In this document: piece by piece, positions 55,678 through 64,000 of the stretch
Layout: each line of letters opens with the position of its first letter
Position numbering within the stretch: the first letter of the stretch is position 1
From: Thiobacillus denitrificans
GTDB taxonomy: Bacteria > Pseudomonadota > Gammaproteobacteria > Burkholderiales > Thiobacillaceae
NCBI RefSeq assembly: GCF_001530125.1
Contig: NZ_LDUG01000036.1
Location: forward strand, 155,160 to 219,159
Length of the DNA stretch: 64,000 nucleotides
Reading direction: 5' to 3'
Position numbers and translations under genes: made by a program
The notes under the pieces: generated by a model
What the model was told of the DNA's origin: nothing
The model's database searches: none
Seen by the model: only the letters and a program-made list of their open reading frames with translations

Positions 55678-56700
55678 TCACGCGGCGCCTTCCATGGTGT
55701 GGGCATATTTACCGGCACGGGCCAGGCCGTTCAGATGGCAACGGTTCAACAGCGCTTTCTGTGCGGCGGCGACGTTGTCTTCCTGACCCTGCCACGCCGC
55801 CAGCACTGGCGCCTGCAGGGCTCGCCCGTAGGAGAAACTGACTCCCCACGGCTGCGGCCCCATCGCATTCATGGCATTCAAATGGTCGGTCGCGTCCTCC
55901 GCGCTCTGCCCGCCGGACAGGAACACAATTCCGGGAACCGCCGCTGGCACGTAGCGCCTGAGGCAGCGCAGCGTGGCTGCCGCAACCTCCAGCACACTGG
56001 CCTGCTGCGCGCACTTTTTGCCGGCAATCACCATGTTCGGCTTCAGCAGCATGCCCTCGAACAGCACCCGGTGGGCGTCGAGCTCGGCGAACACCGCCTG
56101 CAGCGCCTGTGCCGTCACCACCTCGCAGCGCTCGATGCTGTGGGCGCCGTCCATCAGTACTTCCGGTTCAACGATCGGCACCAGGCCGGCCTCCTGGCAC
56201 AGTGCGGCGTAACGCGCCAGCGCGTGGGCATTGGCGCGGATGCCGAACGGCGACGGAATGTCGCGCTCGTCGATTTCGATCACCGCCCGCCACTTGGCGA
56301 ACTGCGCGCCCAGTTGCTTGTATTCGGCGAGCCGCTCGCGCAAGCCGTCCAGCCCCTCGGTCACCTTGTCGCCCGGGTGGAGCGCCAGCGCCTTGGCGCC
56401 CTGGTCGACCTTGATGCCGGGGATGATACCCCGGCTCGACAGCAGTTGGGGGAAAGGGATGCCGTCGCGCGTGCTCTGGCGCAGGGTTTCGTCGAACAGA
56501 ATGACGCCGCCGACATGGCGCTCGATGCCGCCGGTGGTGAACAGGATCTCGCGGTAGCGCCGGCGGTTTTCTTCGGTGGATTCCACCTGGATCGAAGCAA
56601 ACCGCTTCTTGATGGTGGGGTTGCTTTCATCTGCCGCCAGCACGCCTTTCTGCTTCGCGACGATGGCGCTTGCTACGGACTTGAGTTCTTCGATGTTCAT
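55678..56700 (-). CDS. Fructose-bisphosphate aldolase, class I
   Basis: 340 residues of the Schiff-base, metal-free type: KGVLAADESNPTIKKRF at about 18-34, WRAVIEID with one active-site Lys, VPIVEPEVLMDG, and FEGMLLKPNMV carrying the Schiff-base lysine near 220. The C-terminus SFSYGRALQ is conserved. It converts fructose-1,6-bisphosphate to triose phosphates. The N-terminus MNIEELKSVASAIV matches the family start. Confidence 0.95.
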   Translation of the reverse strand: MNIEELKSVASAIVAKQKGVLAADESNPTIKKRFASIQVESTEENRRRYREILFTTGGIERHVGGVILFDETLRQSTRDGIPFPQLLSSRGIIPGIKVDQGAKALALHPGDKVTEGLDGLRERLAEYKQLGAQFAKWRAVIEIDERDIPSPFGIRANAHALARYAALCQEAGLVPIVEPEVLMDGAHSIERCEVVTAQALQAVFAELDAHRVLFEGMLLKPNMVIAGKKCAQQASVLEVAAATLRCLRRYVPAAVPGIVFLSGGQSAEDATDHLNAMNAMGPQPWGVSFSYGRALQAPVLAAWQGQEDNVAAAQKALLNRCHLNGLARAGKYAHTMEGAA

Positions 56701-56922
56701 GGTCAGCGACTCTCCGGTAAGGATAGATGATCAGGGGTGGTTCGTTGATACCCCTTCCCTACACTCTAGACCCTGGTTTTTACGCTTCGCCTGGCCGAAA
56801 CGCGCTGAACCTCCGGCCGCATCGGCGCGACTGCCAAGCTGGCAGAAACCAGCCTGATGATGCTTTCACGTTGGGTCGCCTTCGGTCAGATGCCATGAGT
56901 GGGGACGTTCGCCCACACCCTC

Positions 56923-57043
56923 TATAGGCACTTCTATAAATCGTCGTCGCGAGGAGCGAAGCGACGTGGCGATCCTCAATGCGCTGGATTGCTTCGCTTC
57001 GCTCGCAATGACAGAAATAACGGATTTATAGAAGTGCCCTATA
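56923..57043. mobile_element. Palindromic MITE-like element, copy 2
   Basis: Terminal inverted repeats TATAGGCACTTCTATAAATC (56923-56942) and the complement with one extra G (57023-57043) enclose a GCGAGGAGCGAAGCGAC...GCTTCGCTCGCAATGAC palindrome. It lies in the 447-base gap between the aldolase and the GGDEF/EAL gene; the rest of that gap shows nothing clear. It is translated in frame if the next gene is started too far upstream. Confidence 0.7.
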
Positions 57044-57147
57044 TAGGGATGCACAACGCTGTGAGCTGCCTTCGACAAATGCGGTCGTTTCTAAAGAATT
57101 TTCCATCCTTGTCGATGACGCATTATTCATTCCACTTTTGGACTCGG

Positions 57148-59487
57148 ATGCGTTTGCCTGAGGTTGCAGCATTTTCACGGTTGCTCCGTAACGCTTTGCT
57201 GACTTTTTTTCTCGTTGGCACCGTCGCGCTCTTCTCCTATGGGGTGTACGGCTGGCAACGTGAAAAGCGGGATGCCCACGATAACCTCTTAACGTTCTCC
57301 GGCTTCCTTGCTTCGGCCTCGCAGGCGTTCTTCGATGAATTGGGCAATGGTCTGGCGCCATTGGGCGAATTGCTTGACCGGCCCGAGCTATACGTTAACC
57401 CGGAAACCTTGCGGCCGTATCTGGCTACATTTCAGAATAGACATCCGCAGGTACGTGCTGTCGCAGTATTCGCGCCGGACGGCGAAATGCTGCTCAACAC
57501 GGCGGTCAAGCCAGGTGATTCGACTCCCGATTTCCGTTTGGACCCCCCTTACATCAGGCAACTGCTCGCTGATATGGCCAGCCCGGCGCCTTACACTGTG
57601 GGGCCACCGGAATTCGGTAAGGCCATCAAGCGGTGGCGTTTTACCGTTCGCCATGTGGTGAGGGGCCGTGACGGCAAGCCAAAATTTCTGGTCCAGGCCG
57701 CCGTGCCGCTGGAAAAGGAAGGCACGTTCTTGCACCAGCTTCCGGTCCCGTCCACCAGTTACGTCGGTTTGTTACGGGCCGATGGCTATCAGCAGGCCCG
57801 CTTTCCGGTGACGGACGCCAATGCCACTTACGGACGGCTATCGCCCGGCCCGGTTGCGCACATCATTAAGGCGAATCCGGGTATTACGGAGGGCTATTTC
57901 TCGGGCAGTTCGCCCTGGGTGACGGGAGACAAACAGCGGATTGGTGCATTTACCAAGCTTTTGGGTATGGATTTATATGCCTATGTCTCGGTGCCGGCAT
58001 CCTATGTGACTATACGTTGGTGGCGGCATAACGCCCCAATTTTTATCAGTTTCCTGGCGTTCTTCGGGATTTTTGTTGTGATTGCCGCTCGCGTCACAAA
58101 ACGCGAGCGGTCACACAGCAACGAGTTGATTGAACAGGCTCAGCGGGATGCGCTCACAGGCTTGCCCAATCGCGGTTGTCTGAATGGAATTCTGGATGCG
58201 AATATTGCCATCGCTCGCGCAGGCAAAACCCCATTTTCGATTCTGTTTCTTGATCTGGATCGCTTCAAGGGCATCAACGATGCCCTAGGGCACGCAATTG
58301 GTGACAGCCTCCTGATCAAGGTGGTGCAGAGAATTCAGCCATTGCTGCGTCATGGGGATTTACTCGGACGGTTTGGCGGGGATGAGTTCCTGCTGGTCTT
58401 GCCCGACAGCAATGAGACGGGGGCGATATTGATCACCCGTCGAATCCTGGATGCATTCAGTATCCCGTTCGAGGTCAATGGGCGCGCCTTGCGCATTACC
58501 CCATCGATCGGCATCGCCATGTATCCCGAACATGGGGACGACATCGAAACGCTGCTGAAGCACGCCGACACGGCGATGTACGAGTCCAAGCGCCTGGGGC
58601 GCAACGCCTATACCGTTTACACCGATCAGATGGGTTTGCGGGTACGCGAGCGGCTGGACCTGGAACATGAACTGCGCGATGCCTTGCAACGCGAGGCATT
58701 CCGGTTGGTCTACCAGCCTATTGTGGACATGCAGAGCGGCAAGATTGTGGCGGTCGAGGCCCTGGTGCGCTGGGTCATGCCGGATGGAACGTTGCGTGCG
58801 CCGGCAGCGTTTATTCAGGCGGCTGAAGATTCGGGTTTGATCATTCAGCTTGGGCAATGGGTATTACGCACAGCCTGCCTGCAATTGAAGCAGTGGGTGT
58901 CGTCCGGTCTGGATTTGCGGGTGGCCGTGAATCTGTCTACCCACCAGTTTCAGGACCTTCACCTGCTGGAAAAAGTGACGATCGTCCTGCGCGAAACGGG
59001 GCTGGAGGCCGCGCGCCTCGAGCTGGAAATCACCGAGAGCGCGGCCATGCTCAATCCGGAAGAAAGCTTGAAAATCCTGGGGAAATTGTCTGCGCTGGGC
59101 GTGAGGATTGCGATTGACGATTTTGGCACGGGCTATTCCTCGTTGAGTTATCTCAAGCGCATTCCGGCAAACACCATCAAGATCGACAAAACGTTTGTGG
59201 ATGGACTCGGACAAAAGCAGGACGCAACCATTGTGCGTGCCGTGATTGCGCTGGCCCGAGCCCTCGAAAAAGAGACGATCGCCGAGGGGATAGAAACCGA
59301 AGAACAGTTCGACGTAATCAAGGCAATGGGATGCGATTCAGCCCAGGGTTATTGGGTCAGTCGACCCATCGAGGCGGATGCGATGTTAAGCGTGTTGTCC
59401 AAAAATACTCGGCTTGTCGCTGAATCCAAAACGATTCCGAGCGAGACCATAACCTGGATTCATACGCACGGAAAATTGGTTGAATGA
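57148..59487 (+). CDS. Membrane GGDEF/EAL protein with periplasmic sensor
   Basis: 779 residues from the ATG at 57148 (GGA core upstream; ATGs at 57115 and 57079 are alternatives). A membrane segment (LLTFFLVGTVALFSYGVYGW), a periplasmic sensor with a dCACHE-like pattern at about 45-280, a second segment (FISFLAFFGIFVVIAARV), then GGDEF with RFGGDEFLLV and EAL with VEALVRWV, NLSTHQF, ITES, DDFGTG and AEGIETEE. Both active sites look intact. Confidence 0.9.
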   Translation: MRLPEVAAFSRLLRNALLTFFLVGTVALFSYGVYGWQREKRDAHDNLLTFSGFLASASQAFFDELGNGLAPLGELLDRPELYVNPETLRPYLATFQNRHPQVRAVAVFAPDGEMLLNTAVKPGDSTPDFRLDPPYIRQLLADMASPAPYTVGPPEFGKAIKRWRFTVRHVVRGRDGKPKFLVQAAVPLEKEGTFLHQLPVPSTSYVGLLRADGYQQARFPVTDANATYGRLSPGPVAHIIKANPGITEGYFSGSSPWVTGDKQRIGAFTKLLGMDLYAYVSVPASYVTIRWWRHNAPIFISFLAFFGIFVVIAARVTKRERSHSNELIEQAQRDALTGLPNRGCLNGILDANIAIARAGKTPFSILFLDLDRFKGINDALGHAIGDSLLIKVVQRIQPLLRHGDLLGRFGGDEFLLVLPDSNETGAILITRRILDAFSIPFEVNGRALRITPSIGIAMYPEHGDDIETLLKHADTAMYESKRLGRNAYTVYTDQMGLRVRERLDLEHELRDALQREAFRLVYQPIVDMQSGKIVAVEALVRWVMPDGTLRAPAAFIQAAEDSGLIIQLGQWVLRTACLQLKQWVSSGLDLRVAVNLSTHQFQDLHLLEKVTIVLRETGLEAARLELEITESAAMLNPEESLKILGKLSALGVRIAIDDFGTGYSSLSYLKRIPANTIKIDKTFVDGLGQKQDATIVRAVIALARALEKETIAEGIETEEQFDVIKAMGCDSAQGYWVSRPIEADAMLSVLSKNTRLVAESKTIPSETITWIHTHGKLVE

Positions 59488-59730
59488 GGCAGGTCGACGC
59501 AGAATAGGCGGCCTTGAACGCATGCTGCCCGAGGTTTTCGCGTTGGGCGCGCTTTCGGTCGGGTATCGATGAATCTGGTCGCTCACCTGCGGCCGGTTCA
59601 ACGCCACGGGCTGTTGCGGACACGCATGACCTGGACCTTGACTGCTGCGCATCATCGCGGGCCATAATGCACGCAACAGCCGGCCGTCAGCGGCTGCAGC
59701 CAGCCACCAAGCTGGGGGATAATCGCCCCC

Positions 59731-60672
59731 ATGTCTGCACCCAGCCATCCCCCCGCCATCTTCCTGATGGGCCCGACCGCCTCGGGCAAGACCGCGCTGG
59801 CAGTCAGCCTGGTCGAACGCTTTCCGCTCGAAATCATCAGCGTCGATTCGGCGCTGGTGTATCGCGGCATGGACATCGGCACCGCCAAGCCCGATGCCGC
59901 CACCCTGGCGCGTGCGCCGCATCATTTGCTGGATATCCGCGACCCCACCGAAGCCTATTCCGCCGCGGCGTTTTGCGACGATGCGCGACGCTTGATGGCC
60001 GACATCGTCGCGCGCGGCAAGGTGCCCCTGCTGGTCGGCGGCACCATGCTGTATTTCCGCGCGCTGCTGCAGGGGCTGGATGACCTGCCGCGCGCCGATC
60101 CGGCACTGCGGCACAAGCTGGAGGTGGAGGCGGCAGCGCGCGGCTGGCCCGCGCTGCACGCTGAACTGGCCCAGGTCGACCCGGTCACCGCCGCGCGGCT
60201 GGCGCCGAACGATTCCCAGCGCATCGGCCGCGCGCTGGAAATCTTTCAGCTCAGCGGAACGCCCATGTCGGCCCTGCTCGACAGGGCGCAGTCCGAATTG
60301 CCCTACCGCGTGTTGCAGCTCGCCCTGATTCCGTCCGACCGTGCTGTGCTGCATCAGCGGATTGCCGCGCGCTTCGACGTCATGCTCGCCGAGGGCCTGC
60401 TCGATGAAGTGGAAACCCTGCGCCGGACCTATGCGCTCAAACCCGACCTGCCGGCCATGCGCGCGGTCGGCTACCGCCAGGCCTGTGCTTATTTAGACGG
60501 CGGAATCGACCTCAAGACGCTGCGCGAGCAGGGCATCGCCGCCACCCGCCAGCTCGCCAAGCGCCAGCTCACCTGGCTGCGCTCATGGCCCGACGTGGTG
60601 GAACTCGATTGTCTGGCGGAGGATATGGAGGCGCAGGCGACGGCACTGGTGGCGCGTCATCTGCGGGCTTGA
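59731..60672 (+). CDS. miaA: tRNA dimethylallyltransferase
   Basis: 313 residues, adding a dimethylallyl group to A37 of UNN-reading tRNAs. P-loop [11 protein letters not shown] at about 12-22, catalytic Asp in [18 protein letters not shown], the [16 protein letters not shown] segment, [16 protein letters not shown] and the tRNA-binding [13 protein letters not shown] are present. In many relatives miaA directly follows mutL; here five genes lie between them. Confidence 0.96.
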   Translation: MSAPSHPPAIFLMGPTASGKTALAVSLVERFPLEIISVDSALVYRGMDIGTAKPDAATLARAPHHLLDIRDPTEAYSAAAFCDDARRLMADIVARGKVPLLVGGTMLYFRALLQGLDDLPRADPALRHKLEVEAAARGWPALHAELAQVDPVTAARLAPNDSQRIGRALEIFQLSGTPMSALLDRAQSELPYRVLQLALIPSDRAVLHQRIAARFDVMLAEGLLDEVETLRRTYALKPDLPAMRAVGYRQACAYLDGGIDLKTLREQGIAATRQLAKRQLTWLRSWPDVVELDCLAEDMEAQATALVARHLRA

Positions 60673-60678
60673 GCGGTT

Positions 60679-60758
60679 GTCATTGCGAGCGAAGCGCGGC
60701 AATCCAGCGTTTTAATTAAGCGAATATTTCTGGATTGCTTCGCTTCGCTCGCAATGAC
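60679..60758. repeat. GTCATTGCGAGC palindrome, copy 3
   Basis: GTCATTGCGAGCGAAGC (60679-60695) and GCTTCGCTCGCAATGAC (60742-60758) as perfect inverted arms, without the outer inverted repeats seen in the other two copies. It lies between the convergent miaA and xseA and could act as their shared terminator. Confidence 0.85.
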
Positions 60759-60763
60759 GGGGC

Positions 60764-62119
60764 TTAGTCTTGGGTGGTCGATTCCACCTTGGCGCGGGCC
60801 TGCCCGCGATGGAAGCGGATGTCGATTTTATCGCCCGCATCGAGCGCCGCGGCATTCTGCACCACTGCGCCGTTTTCCAGCTGGACGATGCTGTAGCCGC
60901 GCGCCAGCACGCCTTCCGGGTTGAGGTGGTCGAGGCTGCTGGCCAGCCGCGCCAGGTTGAGCTGACGCTGCCCAAAACCGCCCTGAACCGCGCGCCGGGC
61001 GCGCATGTTCAGCGCGTCCAGCCGCTGCTGTTCGCGCTGGATGACGTGAATCGGCGTCACCAGCCGCTGGTTCAGACGCGCGATGCGCAGGTGTTCGGTC
61101 GTCAGGCGGGTGCCGCTGGCTTGCCGCAGGCGCTGCGCCAGCTGGTGAAGGTCGGTCTGCCGGCGGCGCAGCTGCTCGGCCGGGTGGACCAGGCGGCGCG
61201 CCAGGTAATCCAGCCGCTGCATCTCGCTGTGCTGCCTGTTGGCGAGGTGGTGCTGCAGCTGACGCGCCAGGTGGCCCAGCTGCTGCAGCAGTTCCTGGCG
61301 CGCCGGGCTGGCGAGTTCGGCCGCGGCCGTCGGCGTCGGCGCACGCAGGTCGGCGGCAAAATCGGCCAGGGTGAAATCGGTTTCGTGGCCGACCCCGCTC
61401 ACCACCGGCATCGGGCTGGCGGCGATCGCACGCACCACCGCTTCGCCGTTGAACGCCCACAGGTCCTCCAGCGAGCCGCCGCCGCGGCACACCAGCAGCA
61501 CGTCGCATTCGGCGCGCGCGCCGGCTGTGCGGATCGCGGCGGCGATCTGCGCGCCGGCGCCGGCGCCCTGCACCGGGGTGGGGTAGAGGATCACCGGCAG
61601 GCCTGGCATGCGGCGCGAAAGTGCGGTTAGCACGTCGTGCAGGGCCGCGGCCTGCGGCGAGGTGACGATGCCGAGGACGCGCGGAAAGCGCGGCAGGGCG
61701 CGCTTTTTCACCGGGTCGAACAGTCCCTCGGCATCCAGCTTCGCCTTCAGTTTCAGAAAAGTTTCGTACAGACGCCCGGCACCGGCGCGGCGGATCGCTT
61801 CGGCACCCAACTGGAACTCGCCGCGCGCCTCGTACAGCGAGGGCAGGGCGCGGATTTCGACGTGGTCGCCATTGGCCGGGGTGAAGTCGGCAAACTGGTT
61901 GCGCCCGCGGAACATCACGCAGCGCACCTGCGCGCTGGCGTCCTTGAGCGAAAAATACCAGTGGCCGGAGGCGGCGCGCATGAAGTTGGAGACTTCGCCT
62001 TCCACCCACAACAGCGGCAATTGCGATTCAAGCGCGCGGCGTGCCATGCGGTTGAGCTCGCTCACGGTGAGCACGGGCAGACCGGGCGTGCTGTCGGGAA
62101 TATCGTCCAGAAGGTCCAT
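60764..62119 (-). CDS. xseA: Exodeoxyribonuclease VII large subunit
   Basis: 451 residues. N-terminal OB domain (LWVEGEVSNFMRAASGHWYF), then the catalytic core with RFPRVLGIVTSPQAAALHDV, CRGGGSLEDLWAFN and SGVGHETDFTLADFAAD, and a long coiled-coil region (about 280-390) that binds XseB subunits. It degrades single-stranded DNA from both ends. No xseB is seen nearby. Confidence 0.95.
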   Translation of the reverse strand: MDLLDDIPDSTPGLPVLTVSELNRMARRALESQLPLLWVEGEVSNFMRAASGHWYFSLKDASAQVRCVMFRGRNQFADFTPANGDHVEIRALPSLYEARGEFQLGAEAIRRAGAGRLYETFLKLKAKLDAEGLFDPVKKRALPRFPRVLGIVTSPQAAALHDVLTALSRRMPGLPVILYPTPVQGAGAGAQIAAAIRTAGARAECDVLLVCRGGGSLEDLWAFNGEAVVRAIAASPMPVVSGVGHETDFTLADFAADLRAPTPTAAAELASPARQELLQQLGHLARQLQHHLANRQHSEMQRLDYLARRLVHPAEQLRRRQTDLHQLAQRLRQASGTRLTTEHLRIARLNQRLVTPIHVIQREQQRLDALNMRARRAVQGGFGQRQLNLARLASSLDHLNPEGVLARGYSIVQLENGAVVQNAAALDAGDKIDIRFHRGQARAKVESTTQD

Positions 62120-62458
62120 GGGGTGAAGGATAACGGCTTACAGCCGGCACGGTTCATGCACAGTCATCAGGCTTTCACAAAAAAAACTTGATAAGCCTAT
62201 TGACGGTGGATGGGTTTATGTAACTCTTTGATATTCATGAACTAAGTGAGGTGGCTACTTTTTGTGCCAAAACGCGTTTCCCTTTGTGGGCGGGCGTTTA
62301 GGGAGGCTGGCAGGCAGTTCTTAACAGACTTATCCACACCAATTGTGGAGAACTCGCGGGGGAGCCGGCAAAATCGCCGTCCGCGCAATTGGTGCTTGCC
62401 GAAACCCGCATGCGGGGGCTACATTTCGCCTGGTGTTTTCATTGTGGAGTGGTATTCA
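62120..62458. other. 339-base intergenic region with paired DnaA-box-like sites
   Basis: It separates divergent xseA and exbB. TTATCCACA (62330-62338) matches the DnaA box, and TGTGGAGAA (62344-62352) is an inverted near-match, five bases apart. No gene is supported: the plus-strand frame here only extends exbB. The left half is AT-richer, with TTGACG at 62200-62205 but no good -10 at the right distance. Confidence 0.4.
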
Positions 62459-63064
62459 GTGTTTGCCATCATCGAGGCGGCCGGTTGGCCGATCTGGCCG
62501 TTGATCCTGGCGTCGGTTGTTGCCGTAGCCATCATCATCGAGCGCGTTTACAGCCTGCGCACCCAGGAAGTCGCGCCCCCCAGTCTGCTGCTGGAAACGA
62601 TCAAGAGCTATCAGGAACGCGGCGTGACGCCGGAACTCGTCACGCGGCTGGCCGACGGTTCGGCGATGGGGCGGGTTTTTGCGACTGCGTTGAAGAACGC
62701 CCACAACTCGCGCGAGATCATGAAGGAGTCGATCGAGGAAGCCGGTCGCGCCGTCACCCACGATCTCGACCGATTCCTCACCTCGCTCGGCACCATCGCC
62801 AGCATGGCGCCGCTGCTGGGTCTGCTGGGCACGGTCATCGGCATGATCGAGATCTTCGGCGCCCAGACCGGCGGCGGCACCAACCCCGGCCAACTGGCGC
62901 ACGGCATTTCGATCGCACTGTACAACACGGCGTTCGGCCTGATCGTGGCGATCCCGGCGATGATTTTCTATCGCTACTTCCGCAACAAGGTGGAATCGCT
63001 GGTGGTCGACATGGAGCAGCAGGCGATCAAACTGGTGGAAATCGTCCACGGCGAAAGGAAGTAA
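62459..63064 (+). CDS. exbB: Biopolymer transport protein ExbB/TolQ family
   Basis: 201 residues starting at GTG 62459 with GGAG about ten bases upstream. Three membrane segments (WPIWPLILASVVAVAIII, LGTIASMAPLLGLLGTVIGM, NTAFGLIVAIPAMIFYRYF) and the family loop GGTNPGQLAHGISIALYNTA. With ExbD it forms the proton-driven motor for TonB-type transport. exbD begins seven bases after the stop, and lpxK follows, as in other betaproteobacteria. Confidence 0.93.
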   Translation: MFAIIEAAGWPIWPLILASVVAVAIIIERVYSLRTQEVAPPSLLLETIKSYQERGVTPELVTRLADGSAMGRVFATALKNAHNSREIMKESIEEAGRAVTHDLDRFLTSLGTIASMAPLLGLLGTVIGMIEIFGAQTGGGTNPGQLAHGISIALYNTAFGLIVAIPAMIFYRYFRNKVESLVVDMEQQAIKLVEIVHGERK

Positions 63065-63071
63065 GCCTGTC

Positions 63072-63488
63072 ATGAATTTTCGTAGAGGCCGCCGCGAGGA
63101 CTATCCGGAAATCAACCTGATTCCGTTTATCGACATCCTGCTCGTCATCGTGATTTTCCTGGCGGTGACCACTACCTATGCGCGCTTTGCCGAACTCAAG
63201 ATCAATCTGCCTACCAGCAGCGCCGAGCAGACGCCGACCCTGCCCAAGCAGATCGAGGTGGCAGTGGCCGAAAGCGGCCGCTACCAGGTTGACGATATCG
63301 CGGTCGGCGAAGTCTCGGTCGACGAACTGGCCGCCGCGCTGAAAAAAGCCGCTGGCGACCAGATCGAGCCGGTGGTCGTGATCAACGCCGATGCGCGGGC
63401 CGCGCATCAGTCGGTGGTGAACGTGATGGAAGCAGCGCGCCGGGTCGGGCTCACCCGCATCACTTTCGTCACCCAGACCGCCCCCTAA
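63072..63488 (+). CDS. exbD: Biopolymer transport protein ExbD
   Basis: 138 residues. One membrane segment with the proton-carrying aspartate in [20 protein letters not shown] near residue 22, then a periplasmic domain ending in a family pattern [20 protein letters not shown]. It pairs with ExbB. No tonB gene is seen in the window. Confidence 0.95.
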   Translation: MNFRRGRREDYPEINLIPFIDILLVIVIFLAVTTTYARFAELKINLPTSSAEQTPTLPKQIEVAVAESGRYQVDDIAVGEVSVDELAAALKKAAGDQIEPVVVINADARAAHQSVVNVMEAARRVGLTRITFVTQTAP

Positions 63489-63499
63489 GCGGGCGTTTC

Positions 63500-64000
63500 G
63501 TGGTTTTCCTACAGCATCTCTGGGCACGCACAGGCGTGCTCACGTTGCTGCTTTCACCCCTTGCCTTGCTGTTTGCTGTCGTGTCCGGTCTGCGCCGTCT
63601 GGCGTACCGGCGCGGCTGGCTGGCGGCTGTTTCCGTCGGGGTGCCGGTGATCATCGTCGGCAACATTACCGCCGGCGGCAGCGGCAAAACCCCGCTGGTG
63701 ATCTGGCTGGTGAACTGGCTGCGCGCCCAGGGCTATCGTCCGGGTGTGGTCAGCCGCGGCTACGGCGGCGTGGCGCGCGGCTGCGTCGAGGTGCAGCCGG
63801 ACAGTCCGCCGGCCGTAGTGGGCGACGAGCCTTTGCTGATCCATCTCAAAACGGCTGCCCCGGTGGTGGTCGGACGCGACCGGGTGGCCGCGGCGCGCAC
63901 CCTGCTGGCGCGCCATCCGGGGGTGGACGTGATCGTGTCCGACGACGGCCTGCAGCATTACCGCCTGCAGCGCGCCATCGAACTGGCGGTGATCGACGCG
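63500..64000 (+). CDS. lpxK: Tetraacyldisaccharide 4'-kinase, 3' end outside window
   Basis: 167 codons from GTG 63500 run open to the window edge. An N-terminal membrane anchor ([18 protein letters not shown]) is followed by the P-loop [16 protein letters not shown] and SRGYGG, then [11 protein letters not shown], the DDGxQ motif of LpxK. It phosphorylates the lipid A precursor at the inner membrane. It begins 11 bases after the exbD stop. Confidence 0.93.
   Translation, partial: MVFLQHLWARTGVLTLLLSPLALLFAVVSGLRRLAYRRGWLAAVSVGVPVIIVGNITAGGSGKTPLVIWLVNWLRAQGYRPGVVSRGYGGVARGCVEVQPDSPPAVVGDEPLLIHLKTAAPVVVGRDRVAAARTLLARHPGVDVIVSDDGLQHYRLQRAIELAVIDA

Noticed and set aside
56899..57147. N-terminal extension of the GGDEF/EAL protein
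   Set aside because: These codons translate the MITE-like element (SSSRGAKRRGD...LLRFARND), so a downstream ATG is the start.
62246..62458. N-terminal extension of exbB
   Set aside because: No ribosome site or family similarity; the first ExbB membrane segment begins right after GTG 62459.

Overview
The window is high-GC chromosomal DNA of a Gram-negative bacterium, most likely a betaproteobacterium (Thiobacillus/Nitrosomonadales-like). The order exbB-exbD-lpxK, the tsaE-amiC-mutL...miaA block, a class II-type cyclic-nucleotide phosphodiesterase beside a CHASE2 cyclase, and the rich c-di-GMP and HDOD signalling all fit; the genus is inference. No rRNA operon, CRISPR array or integrase gene is visible.

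Region by region. 1-4.0 kb: ugd (5' end outside the window), cysM, a RHH/ParE-type toxin-antitoxin pair with its own promoter and palindromic operator, then radA. 4.1-6.9 kb: a tight minus-strand operon of a small J-domain protein and three unrecognised proteins. 7.1-8.8 kb: prfC. 8.97-15.02 kb: a ~6 kb island bounded by a perfect 49-bp direct repeat that contains the 3' end and terminator of tRNA-Arg. It carries a three-gene toxin/antitoxin/chaperone-like operon (DUF4258 protein, HTH protein, SecB-like protein), a small Fic-antitoxin-like gene, a frameshifted fic gene and a single-chain restriction-modification enzyme. 15.0-18.8 kb: tRNA-Arg, tRNA-Ser, lysC, rlmD and a DEDDy exonuclease.

18.9-31 kb: HDOD protein, DUF4139 protein, SlyD-like isomerase followed by a MITE-like element, SCP2-like protein, an Mla-type lipid transport operon whose ATPase has lost Walker A, an SH3/M48 protease/CHASE2-cyclase operon and a cyclic-nucleotide phosphodiesterase. 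31-37.4 kb: a Fur-box-controlled ferric iron ABC operon (fbpA-fbpB-fbpC) running into a hybrid histidine kinase. 37.5-47.2 kb: NlpC/P60 hydrolase, UbiB, a GGDEF/EAL protein, an alpha/beta hydrolase, a DinG/YoaA helicase and ArfB. 47.2-64 kb: murI, a CDF transporter, queG/tsaE with overlapping divergent starts, amiC, a hemerythrin, mutL, an inserted block (S24-like protein, an ABM-like protein, PagL, class I aldolase, GGDEF/EAL), miaA, xseA, exbBD and the start of lpxK.

The window is also rich in short dispersed repeats: 'GTCATTGCGAGCGAAGC' palindromes (two of them inside terminal inverted repeats), CT-rich REP-like elements (one read in frame inside the restriction enzyme, one forming the leader of murI), a 56-bp element present in tandem upstream of ubiB and once in the MITE-like element, and GTAGGAG-type inverted repeats. 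The strongest candidates for undescribed biology are the three-gene TAC-like operon and the convergent Fic antitoxin within the tRNA-Arg island, and the J-domain operon at 4.1-6.9 kb.
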